A stretch of 64,000 nucleotides of DNA. Source: JACQKT01 sp038063055 (GTDB lineage: Bacteria > Patescibacteriota > Minisyncoccia > UBA6257 > 2-01-FULL-56-20). The notes beneath the pieces are model-generated. The model made no database searches. It worked only from the letters and a program-made list of their open reading frames with translations, and was not told where the DNA came from. The position numbers and the translations under genes are program-made. The stretch is from positions 1-64,000 of the forward strand of contig JBBTVY010000005.1 of NCBI GenBank assembly GCA_038063055.1. Reading direction: 5' to 3'. Shown piece after piece: positions 5,902-12,770 of the stretch. Position 1 is the stretch's first letter, and each line of letters begins with the position of its first letter.

Positions 5902-8022
5902 TCATTTTTCCGCGGATTCGGCTGTCTCCCAAATTTCTTTGTTCACATATTGACTTACAGTTTCAAGGTCATTGAGTAATTTCTCCTCGCGCATCTTTTC
6001 CTCCACGGAAAGTTCATTTTTGAGTTTGGCGCGGCGCATTAGGTCAAGTTCCAATTCTATATCCTTTCGCAGAACGGCGAAACCCCTCTTTATCGAATCC
6101 TCGGCGTCCTTGATTGCTTGTTTTAGGCGCTGGTTTTTGAGACGGACATGGTAACCATGATAAAGCACGAATGCCAACAACCCCACGAAAGCAAGCGCGA
6201 AGATAATGAGTAAAAACAGGTAGAAATCCTCATAACTTAAGCGGGCGCCGCCTATCTGGATAGCTGTTTTGGCAACCAGGAGGTCGAATTTAGGGCTTGG
6301 GGGACTCACATCATTGGCAACTTTAAGCTGTGTCCAAGCAATGTAGCGGCTGGCTTCCAAAAATCGCGGGAAAGAGTAGAACCAAGCGCCGTTTTCATCG
6401 GTAACCGCCACCCGATTTTCCGTGGCTCCGGTGTCAATGTTTTGCAGATAGATTAAAACCTGGGCTTGGGGCACTCCGGCATTGCCGCCGATATAGAGAA
6501 TTTCATCATTGGAAATTGACTTTGGGAAAAGAGTTACCACCGGAGGGTCCAGACGAACGTTGCTTAGAGAATCCTCGGCGGCTTGGGCGTGAAGGGTAAG
6601 AATACCGAAATTCACGACAAACATCAGATAAATAAGCATTAAACCCTTATCCACGCCCCCTTCGCCGAAGCCAGGGCGAGGAGGCGAGCCGTAATCTTTT
6701 TGTTTTTCTTTGAGTTCGGCCAGCTTCCCGGAGATATTGGGATGTTTCAAAATGTCCTTGACAAGGTATTTATCGATTTGCAGATGTCGTTTCCAGATCC
6801 ATATCATTAAATAAACCATTAATCCTAAAAGAGCCAGGGCTAAAATCAAAACGTATGGCCACCCGAAGGTAACCCCGCCGACACTCAATCCCCCCGAATA
6901 GATAACTCCCAAGAAAGGCGCGGTTATTGTAAGTTTGCTCTCTGCTTGAAAGTAGTTGCCCGCCTGGTCGTAGGCGCGGACGACAATGTCGTATTTGCCT
7001 TGGTCTAAAACCCTTGAATATGGCGAATAAGCTTCGATAAAGAACGGCGTGGTATTTTGGGCAACCAGGGCTTCCGGCAAATCCAAAGATATAATCTTCA
7101 GTTCATAGTGGTTTATCCCGGACACAACATCGGTTGTGACAAAATCTATAATCGGGCGGTTGTTGGAAGTAATATGGCCTGGTGAAAAATTAAGTTTGAA
7201 AGCGGCAGGCGGCGTGTTATCAACTCGAATCACGTAATCGGTAATGCCGCCCCAAGCGCCTTGCCGCAGACTTTTAATGTGGAAATAATAAACGCCGTCG
7301 GCAAGATTATTATAAACAACGCGATTTCGCGCTTCCTCCGATATGTCATCGGGTTCGCCCCCTGGTTCCTGGTCCAGGACATAGCTGTATCCCTGTATAT
7401 CGGGCGGCGCCGTCCATTCCAGCGTCACAGTTTTTGTGTTGTACCACTTCTCCTGGTCAATGTTAGTGCGGGAAGTGACAGTCGGCCCCTGCGGCGGCGG
7501 CAGGGTGAGATAGTAAATCCCGTTCGTAGTTTGGCCCAACGTGTCAGTTCCGCGGCCGTCATTCAGAAGCACTTTCGAATCATCCAAGATTTTCAAAACG
7601 GCAGTACCGGTGCTTTTTACGCGAAAAGTAACGGTGGAAAGCAAACCGGCGTCGGTGTTGATGCCGGGAGTCGGAATAGTTCCCTGGAACTTAAGCGTGC
7701 CGTCGGTATTGGAATAGCTTGGTTGAACGACCCAAATCTGGATTAAAGATTTTCCCGTTGTCGGTGAAACCACCTGAAGTTTATCCGCCGGAAAACTTAG
7801 GTCCGCCTCAATCGCGTTTATTGCCTGACCGCCGGTATTGACATAGATTGAGACCGTAAAAGTGCCGCCTAAGGTAAAAGTTCCCGATGGCGGGGCCACG
7901 TAAAGAGAGGCGGCCGCCTCGGCGGAAACTCCGGAGAAAAACATAAAAAACGCGGCAAGCAAAATAGCGGTCTTTGCCGCTATCTCGTGGATTTTCGCCA
8001 AGTAATTCATGCGTTCAAACAA
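5902..8022 (-). CDS. cohesin-domain membrane surface protein with C-terminal coiled coil
   Basis: 706 residues. A signal or anchor segment (about 16-36) is followed by a cohesin-like beta domain (about 38-175: SLYVAPPSGTFTLGG, then INAIEADLSFPADKL and TVTFRVKSTGTAVLKI). Two further Ig/fibronectin-like domains follow (about 185-375). A transmembrane helix lies near 390-412, a second hydrophobic segment near 462-480, another beta domain, and a third membrane helix near 610-632. A strongly charged coiled-coil tail (640-700) probably lies in the cytoplasm. It overlaps the upstream cohesin gene by 8 bases, so the two are coupled. A repeat insertion sits in the linker at 6652-6684. Probably binds the dockerin-like protein nearby (inference). 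Confidence 0.75.
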   Translation of the reverse strand: MFERMNYLAKIHEIAAKTAILLAAFFMFFSGVSAEAAASLYVAPPSGTFTLGGTFTVSIYVNTGGQAINAIEADLSFPADKLQVVSPTTGKSLIQIWVVQPSYSNTDGTLKFQGTIPTPGINTDAGLLSTVTFRVKSTGTAVLKILDDSKVLLNDGRGTDTLGQTTNGIYYLTLPPPQGPTVTSRTNIDQEKWYNTKTVTLEWTAPPDIQGYSYVLDQEPGGEPDDISEEARNRVVYNNLADGVYYFHIKSLRQGAWGGITDYVIRVDNTPPAAFKLNFSPGHITSNNRPIIDFVTTDVVSGINHYELKIISLDLPEALVAQNTTPFFIEAYSPYSRVLDQGKYDIVVRAYDQAGNYFQAESKLTITAPFLGVIYSGGLSVGGVTFGWPYVLILALALLGLMVYLMIWIWKRHLQIDKYLVKDILKHPNISGKLAELKEKQKDYGSPPRPGFGEGGVDKGLMLIYLMFVVNFGILTLHAQAAEDSLSNVRLDPPVVTLFPKSISNDEILYIGGNAGVPQAQVLIYLQNIDTGATENRVAVTDENGAWFYSFPRFLEASRYIAWTQLKVANDVSPPSPKFDLLVAKTAIQIGGARLSYEDFYLFLLIIFALAFVGLLAFVLYHGYHVRLKNQRLKQAIKDAEDSIKRGFAVLRKDIELELDLMRRAKLKNELSVEEKMREEKLLNDLETVSQYVNKEIWETAESAEK
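6652..6684. repeat. palindrome-like repeat in the linker of the 706-residue protein
   Basis: The CCCCCTTCGCCGAAGCC word and its partner GGGCGAGGAGG belong to a TCCTCC-n-GGAGGA repeat type also seen in mnmA, DUF5674 and near tRNA-Tyr. It encodes SPPRPGFGEGG between two membrane segments. Confidence 0.6.
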
Positions 8023-8905
8023 GGCGTTTCTTTAAAAATATTAGTACTATCAACGACAATATTATTATAATCCAAATCAAATTCTGTTTATACCAAGGCT
8101 GTGGATACCGGGGCGGCAAAACCGATATTCTTGAATTTCCCGATTTATCCACTGCTTTAACAGTTATATCTTTATCAAGCGATTGGTATTTCAAAAGATA
8201 GGGGCTTTCGGCGACAATAAAATGGTCGGCTCCTTCTTTTACCTCATAATGGTCTATGCCGCTTCCTTTGTCTTGGGCGTTGAACGCCAAAAACCATTTC
8301 CCATCAAGAACAGATTGGTCGTTGCTTACAATCGGGGAAAACGGGTCGGGCGGAATCGTATCGGCAGGCAAGAGAAGATTGTCTGCTACGGGTGCCTCGG
8401 ATATCATAAAACTAAGTGCGGAAACTTTAGTTTTTGCGGCAGTTCCGAGTCCGTCGTTTAGAAACGCTTTCACGTCTTTCATCGAAATCAGTCCGTCCGT
8501 GACCCTATCCCCTTTTACAACGAAAGAAAATAGAAATCCTTTTATGCCATTATATCCTCCAGGTATTATGCCGGAAAAGAAAATTTCTCCGTCGCCGGAA
8601 AGATGCGGCTTTTCCACCCACAAATTGACTATGGAATTGCCGTCGTGTATTTCCTTTAAATCGAGAATGTCGTGCGGGAACACAACTTTTCCCTGAACCG
8701 CATTTATTCTCTCATAATCGGAATTGAGGAAAACGGATACTTCGAAAAGCTGTCCCACTGCTGCGGTATTGGCCAGCGATGAAAATTCAAAAGTGGCGGC
8801 CCGGGCTGTTGATAATGTGCCAGCCGCGATAGACAAAGCAAGCAAAAAAGCAACAGCAATACGCAATGTCTGTGAATTTGAAATTTTGAATCTGGAATTT
8901 GGCAT
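8015..8905 (-). CDS. cohesin-domain membrane-anchored surface protein
   Basis: 296 residues from the ATG at 8905; a longer frame reaches 8950 but its first 15 residues precede the signal peptide without purpose. The signal peptide is LRIAVAFLLALSIAAGT with a likely cut at ARA-A. A cohesin-like domain follows (ATFEFSSLANTAAVG, INAVQGKVVFPHDIL, FLFSFVVKGD), then an Ig-like domain and a C-terminal membrane helix with a basic stop (LIWIIIILSLIVLIFLKKR). The first residues (PNSRFKISNSQ) are encoded by a low-complexity repeat. It overlaps the 706-residue gene by 8 bases. Together with the dockerin-like gene at 9326-10429 it suggests a cohesin-dockerin docking system. Confidence 0.75.
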   Translation of the reverse strand: MPNSRFKISNSQTLRIAVAFLLALSIAAGTLSTARAATFEFSSLANTAAVGQLFEVSVFLNSDYERINAVQGKVVFPHDILDLKEIHDGNSIVNLWVEKPHLSGDGEIFFSGIIPGGYNGIKGFLFSFVVKGDRVTDGLISMKDVKAFLNDGLGTAAKTKVSALSFMISEAPVADNLLLPADTIPPDPFSPIVSNDQSVLDGKWFLAFNAQDKGSGIDHYEVKEGADHFIVAESPYLLKYQSLDKDITVKAVDKSGNSRISVLPPRYPQPWYKQNLIWIIIILSLIVLIFLKKRLV

Positions 8906-9321
8906 AAATGATTTATAATTAGAATTCTCTAGTTTTTTTAATAAAAGCATTTAGCAACTTATGAACGACAATTGACTGCTTCGAGAGATTGTCAAAATCT
9001 TCAGAATTAATATATTTAATGTCCCGCGCTATCAAAATTTGATTTTGTAATTCTGTCAACGAGCCATGAGATATTGAATAGAATTGGATTTTCTCTTTCG
9101 CAGAATGTCTGGAAAACCCTTCGGCAATATTGGAAGTTATAGAAACCGCTGCGCGCCTAAGCTGTGAAATCAACCCAAAAGTTTCTTCTCTTGGAAAAGA
9201 TTTAGTTAAACCATAAATCATTAAAACTAGTTTATGGGATTCTCTCCATACCTCTAAATCGGTAAATGATTTTATTTTGCTAATGCTATATTCCATATTC
9301 TAAATTCTAAATTCCAGATTC
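8888..9321. mobile_element. candidate mobile unit: four-helix-bundle gene between inverted repeats
   Basis: GAATCTGGAATTT (8888-8900) and its exact inverse (9309-9321) bracket the four-helix-bundle gene. Both lie in longer TTCTAAATTC-type low-complexity runs. The left arm has become the N-terminal coding sequence of the neighbouring cohesin gene. No transposase is present; mobility is inferred from the similar arrangement at 12337-12770. Confidence 0.45.
8919..9296 (-). CDS. four-helix bundle protein (23S rRNA intervening-sequence protein family)
   Basis: 125 residues. The family pattern is clear: FTDLEVWRESHKLVLMIY, FPREETFGLISQLRRAA, SITSNIAEGFSR and a final helix. Members of this family are often encoded inside 23S rRNA intervening sequences and resemble the Avd protein of diversity-generating retroelements. 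Their molecular role is unsettled; a basic surface suggests nucleic-acid binding. A TAGAAT box 7 bases before the ATG arises from the flanking tandem repeat and may give a leaderless transcript. It has no functional link to the surface genes around it. Confidence 0.9.
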   Translation of the reverse strand: MEYSISKIKSFTDLEVWRESHKLVLMIYGLTKSFPREETFGLISQLRRAAVSITSNIAEGFSRHSAKEKIQFYSISHGSLTELQNQILIARDIKYINSEDFDNLSKQSIVVHKLLNAFIKKTREF

Positions 9322-9325
9322 CATA

Positions 9326-10429
9326 CTAACCTGTCCAGTAGAACGCGAGTACGCTGAAATCGTCCAAATTAATCTTATTGTCGACTTTTAAGTCCAGACT
9401 GGATGGCGGATCCGAACGATTATACCAGTAGGCCAGTATCGAAAAATCGACAATGTTGATTTTGCAATCACCGTTCAGGTCCCTGAACAAGCTGGAACAG
9501 GAAACCTGCTGTTTGGCGGTCACATTTTTGGTTCCGACAATAAAGTTAACAATATTTCCGTAACCGCTGGCTTCAAGATTTCCTATGGAAGCTTTTGATT
9601 TCGCCGAGTACGAGCCATAATCGAGAACGGTCGTGTCGAAATTATATAAATAAACTCCGTTCTTGTCCGAAATTGTCTTGCCAAAAAAATTTGGACTGGA
9701 AGATATCGTTATGACAATATCGGATTGCGGCGAACTTTGGCCGAAAATAATTATATCGTCCCCTCTTTTCACTTCCTCTTTGTCGACCTTGATTGTGGGC
9801 GCTATAAAAATACCGGTAACGTTCATGGTTATCCCATAAATCACGCTGACCGGAAAAGCAAGGAGGCTGGAACGGACGTCGTTTTTGTCTTCGCCATAAA
9901 AAGAAAAAATATAATTTCCCGCGGAAATATTAGATAAGGTTATCTGAAACAAAGCGTCGCTTCCGGCGATTGTCGTCGCCGCAACCTGAGCGTCTTTAAG
10001 AAGAGTCACTTCGCTTGAAGGATAGGCTCTTCCTGAAAAAACAACTTGCGTCGGTGAGATAAAATATCCTCCCCCGCCACCAACGCCGACAACTCCACCA
10101 CCGCCTCCGCCGCCAACGGTGCACGCGGAGGTGTCGAATGTGCAATCGACTTTACATCCTAAAATTCCTCCGCTAAATCCCTGACTGACGCAAGATTGTC
10201 CGCCAAGCGCGGCATCATCGCATTGCTCGCCTGCATCCAATATCGCGTTTCCACACACTGAAGGAATCGAAGCGCTGATGTTTACGGAAGCCGCGAAAAC
10301 AACTTGGTTATAATTTAGAAAATAGTCCGCCAAAGGCGTATCCGCTTCCGACGGAAAAACCAAAAATAAAATCGAGGCGAAAAATATTATCAGGGAAATC
10401 AATAAAAACCTGGAATAATTATTTGTCAT
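9326..10429 (-). CDS. secreted protein with cysteine-rich motif and C-terminal dockerin-like domain
   Basis: 367 residues. An N-terminal membrane or signal segment (about 8-26) leads to a cysteine-rich motif (CGNAILDAGEQCDD through TSAC, about 59-106) of the Myxococcus-type cysteine-rich repeat kind. A glycine-rich linker follows, then two Ig-like domains. The C-terminus carries two EF-hand-like loops: DLNGDCKINIVDF and DLKVDNKINLDDF, each with acidic residues at positions 1, 5 and 12. These define a dockerin-like (type I EF-hand pair) module that would bind calcium and a cohesin. Two cohesin-like proteins are encoded next to it, separated by the four-helix-bundle gene. Confidence 0.8.
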   Translation of the reverse strand: MTNNYSRFLLISLIIFFASILFLVFPSEADTPLADYFLNYNQVVFAASVNISASIPSVCGNAILDAGEQCDDAALGGQSCVSQGFSGGILGCKVDCTFDTSACTVGGGGGGGVVGVGGGGGYFISPTQVVFSGRAYPSSEVTLLKDAQVAATTIAGSDALFQITLSNISAGNYIFSFYGEDKNDVRSSLLAFPVSVIYGITMNVTGIFIAPTIKVDKEEVKRGDDIIIFGQSSPQSDIVITISSSPNFFGKTISDKNGVYLYNFDTTVLDYGSYSAKSKASIGNLEASGYGNIVNFIVGTKNVTAKQQVSCSSLFRDLNGDCKINIVDFSILAYWYNRSDPPSSLDLKVDNKINLDDFSVLAFYWTG

Positions 10430-10563
10430 TTATTTGTTGAATCTACGGGAATTAAAATTTTATGGGTTTCCATATCTTTTATTTTATTCCTTAATTTTCA
10501 AGATGCCAAAGCGCCCGCTTGATTAATCCGGACTTCTGAAAATCGGTCATTCTTTCAAGATTT

Positions 10564-11499
10564 CTACTCCTTGTTTTCTATTTTCATATATCTCTCAATA
10601 ACTCGCTGGTTATATTTTTTTACACCCCTCGTGGCTATCCAGAATATCAAAAGCAACAGAAGCACGATGGGGACGATAATCTGCCAGGTCACCACGAAAA
10701 AACCGATTTCACCGTTAACCTGTTTATTCATGTTCCCGCCGTAATTCAAAGACAAAACAGCCCTGTAAAAGCCGAATCCGAAGCCGCCCCATCCCGCTGA
10801 TTCCGGAGTCGCTCTTATTTCTTTTTGGGAACGCGGGAGTATTTCCGCCCCATATCTGTTCACCGAAAGAATGGCGCTGGTTATTCCGAATACGTTTTTT
10901 ATTACTATCTTTCCGCTCGGTTTAAGGTACACGTTGCCCGTGTTTTTAAAAACTATGTTGAAATTATCGGGTATTCGACTGAAAAGCCTGCTCCCGTCGG
11001 CGGTGTCGAATTTGTCTATCAGCGCGGTTTCCTGAATCTGGCCCGAAACATTCAGATAAACCAATATGCCCGCCCTGGTGACTATCGACGTGCCTCCGCC
11101 GCTGTTGTCGGGGGGTGAAGTTCCCCACCAGATGACCGCGAAATGCCCGCCCGGCGGGGCGTCTTCGGGTATCTTTAAAATGTACGGCACGTCTTTGGAT
11201 TCCCCGGTTTTTAGCGGCACGCCGTTTTCAATTTTAAACCAGGAACTCAAATCGGTGCGCTCGCCGGCCAAAAATTGTTTCTCGCCGTTCGTTTCCGTAA
11301 ATTTTTCAAAAGAAGGATAAAGGGTCTGCTTTTCTCCTCCTTCGTTCATTAAAAAAAGTTTTCCTTCGATAACGCTCCCGGGGTCAAGACTGAATTCCAT
11401 TTTAGCCGGGCCGACTGTCAGCGCCCTGGAAACATTCGGCAAAAAACCGGCGAACGCCAACAATGTCACGAAAATCGCCGAAAGAAACTTATTCTTCAT
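10564..11499 (-). CDS. DUF916-like Ig-fold surface protein with C-terminal membrane anchor
   Basis: 311 residues from the ATG at 11499. The TTG at 11535 is rejected because those bases form the -35 box. It has a signal peptide (FLSAIFVTLLAFAGFLP) and two Ig-like domains (about 25-270) with the pattern LTVGPAKMEFSLDPGSV, VPYILKIPEDAPPGGHFAVI and FKNTGNVYLKPSG. This layout resembles the WxL-protein peptidoglycan-binding proteins (DUF916/DUF3324) of Firmicutes. A C-terminal helix (WQIIVPIVLLLLLIFWI) ends in a basic cytoplasmic tail. It is followed on the same strand by the cohesin/dockerin group and preceded by the genes with the shared C-terminal domain. Confidence 0.75.
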   Translation of the reverse strand: MKNKFLSAIFVTLLAFAGFLPNVSRALTVGPAKMEFSLDPGSVIEGKLFLMNEGGEKQTLYPSFEKFTETNGEKQFLAGERTDLSSWFKIENGVPLKTGESKDVPYILKIPEDAPPGGHFAVIWWGTSPPDNSGGGTSIVTRAGILVYLNVSGQIQETALIDKFDTADGSRLFSRIPDNFNIVFKNTGNVYLKPSGKIVIKNVFGITSAILSVNRYGAEILPRSQKEIRATPESAGWGGFGFGFYRAVLSLNYGGNMNKQVNGEIGFFVVTWQIIVPIVLLLLLIFWIATRGVKKYNQRVIERYMKIENKE

Positions 11500-11506
11500 T
11501 ATGAAA

Positions 11507-11535
11507 AGAATACCACCCGCGAAGAGATTTTTCAA
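11507..11535 (-). promoter_or_regulatory. leaderless promoter of the DUF916-like gene
   Basis: -35 TTGAAA (11535-11530), 17-base spacer, -10 TATTCT (11512-11507), 7 bases, then ATG at 11499. It decides the start of the gene. Confidence 0.7.
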
Positions 11536-11553
11536 CCGAACGATTGAACTGGT

Positions 11554-12219
11554 TCAGTTAGCAAGGCAACTATAGGTGATAGTATCGACATACGTTGCGC
11601 CTGGAGTGGAAGAGGCAATGGCCGCGCCGTGAGTCACAATTATTTCCCTGGCGCTTGTTGTGGCGCTCGTTGAGGCAAGAATTTGCGTGGTCGTAGTTAA
11701 TCCTCCGAATATTAAAGTAGTTGTCGCGTAATTGTATCTTGGTCCCATTGAAAATTGTGCTCCCGCTCCGATGGTCGTTGTAGCCGACTGTACGCCGTAT
11801 CCTTCCGTTCCTGCAGCGAGCGTTGCCGAAGCGTTAAAGGCCGCGTTAGGAGATTCGATAAGACTGTTACTGCTTGAAGAGTACAGTCCTCCGCCGGTCG
11901 TGCTGCTTCCGGTGTCGTTGATGCTCAAAGTGCAGCCGAGAGAACTATTGGAGCAAGCCATCGTGCTGGAAACCTGTGGAGTTGAAGTCGAAATGCCGGT
12001 CAGGGTCCCGAACAAGGTGGTTGTCGTGCTGACGCTGCAGCTTATGCTTACCGCCACCGAGGCGTTGACGTTCACGGCGGAAGAAGTGGCGGCGGTCGCG
12101 AATTCCGGCGAAATTGCCTGCCTGAGGAGGTCGCCGAACCAGCTTAAAACAACAAAAGCAAAAACCAAACCGATAGCCGACCAAAAACCGATGTTTTCTT
12201 TATTATTAAAACTCGTCAT
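11554..12219 (-). CDS. secreted Thr/Ser-rich protein with C-terminal four-cysteine domain
   Basis: 221 residues. One N-terminal membrane segment (about 11-31) precedes an exported region that is very rich in Thr, Ser and Ala. The ~165-residue C-terminal domain holds four cysteines and matches the end of the 929-residue protein at 12768-15557: GSSTTGGGLY, AAFNA-AT-LAA, REI/V-VTH and a final DTIT-x-SC-x-x-N. The two are clearly paralogous there. The DUF916-like gene lies next to it, which recalls WxL systems where a DUF916 protein binds a partner's C-terminal domain (inference). Function unknown. Confidence 0.7.
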   Translation of the reverse strand: MTSFNNKENIGFWSAIGLVFAFVVLSWFGDLLRQAISPEFATAATSSAVNVNASVAVSISCSVSTTTTLFGTLTGISTSTPQVSSTMACSNSSLGCTLSINDTGSSTTGGGLYSSSSNSLIESPNAAFNASATLAAGTEGYGVQSATTTIGAGAQFSMGPRYNYATTTLIFGGLTTTTQILASTSATTSAREIIVTHGAAIASSTPGATYVDTITYSCLAN

Positions 12220-12336
12220 TTGATTGAATTGATTTAATCAATGATAATATGATGCTTTTCGACTTGGGTAGATTATAACATATGAGGTTTTAAGAAGATG
12301 TGGATAACTCCAACAGGGTAATAGGGTTTTAGGGGT

Positions 12337-12770
12337 TAGGGTATAGAGTATGCGGATTTAGCGTTTATTTTTTAGTTTTTTAATTAAAACAAACAACATT
12401 TTTTGAATCTCTGTAAGTAAATTTCCGGCTTTTAAAACATCAACTTCGGGGTAAATGCTTTTGATGAGAATAATTTGTGTTTCTAATTCTGCGGCCGAAG
12501 CATCTGCAACACTCAAAAATTGTAAATATTCTCCTAACCCATGCCTTTTATAGCCTTCCGCAATATTTGATGGTACAGAAACAGCCGATCGTCTTATTTG
12601 ACTAACCAATCCATAAATTTCACTTTTGGGAAGTTTATTGCTTAAATCGTAAACCTCTTTTACTAATAAAATAGATTTCTTCCAAACTTCTAATTCTTTA
12701 TAAGATTTTAAATACATTTGTATTATACCCCCTACCCTTTTACCCTACTACCCTATAACCCTATACCCTA
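12337..12770. mobile_element. candidate mobile unit: second four-helix-bundle gene between inverted TAGGGT repeats
   Basis: G-rich TAGGGT-like repeats lie on the left (about 12313-12350) and their C-rich inverse on the right (about 12728-12770). The longest exact match is TAGGGTATAG (12337-12346) against 12761-12770. They bracket a four-helix-bundle gene. The right arm contains the stop codon of the 929-residue gene, so insertion may have replaced its end. No transposase is present. Confidence 0.45.
12358..12717 (-). CDS. four-helix bundle protein (23S rRNA intervening-sequence protein family), second copy
   Basis: 119 residues. The same pattern as the protein at 8919-9296 is visible (YKELEVWKKSILLVKEVYDL, YGLVSQIRRSAVSVPSNIAEG), but the two are too different to be a recent duplication. 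It is AT-rich relative to its neighbours. A TATAAT lies 4 bases before the ATG within the right-hand repeat, so the repeat may supply the promoter. It interrupts a group of secreted-protein genes and has no evident tie to them. Confidence 0.9.
   Translation of the reverse strand: MYLKSYKELEVWKKSILLVKEVYDLSNKLPKSEIYGLVSQIRRSAVSVPSNIAEGYKRHGLGEYLQFLSVADASAAELETQIILIKSIYPEVDVLKAGNLLTEIQKMLFVLIKKLKNKR

Noticed and set aside
10564..11535. TTG start at 11535 for the DUF916-like gene
   Set aside because: The TTG is the first part of a TTGAAA -35 box whose -10 ends 7 bases before the ATG at 11499.
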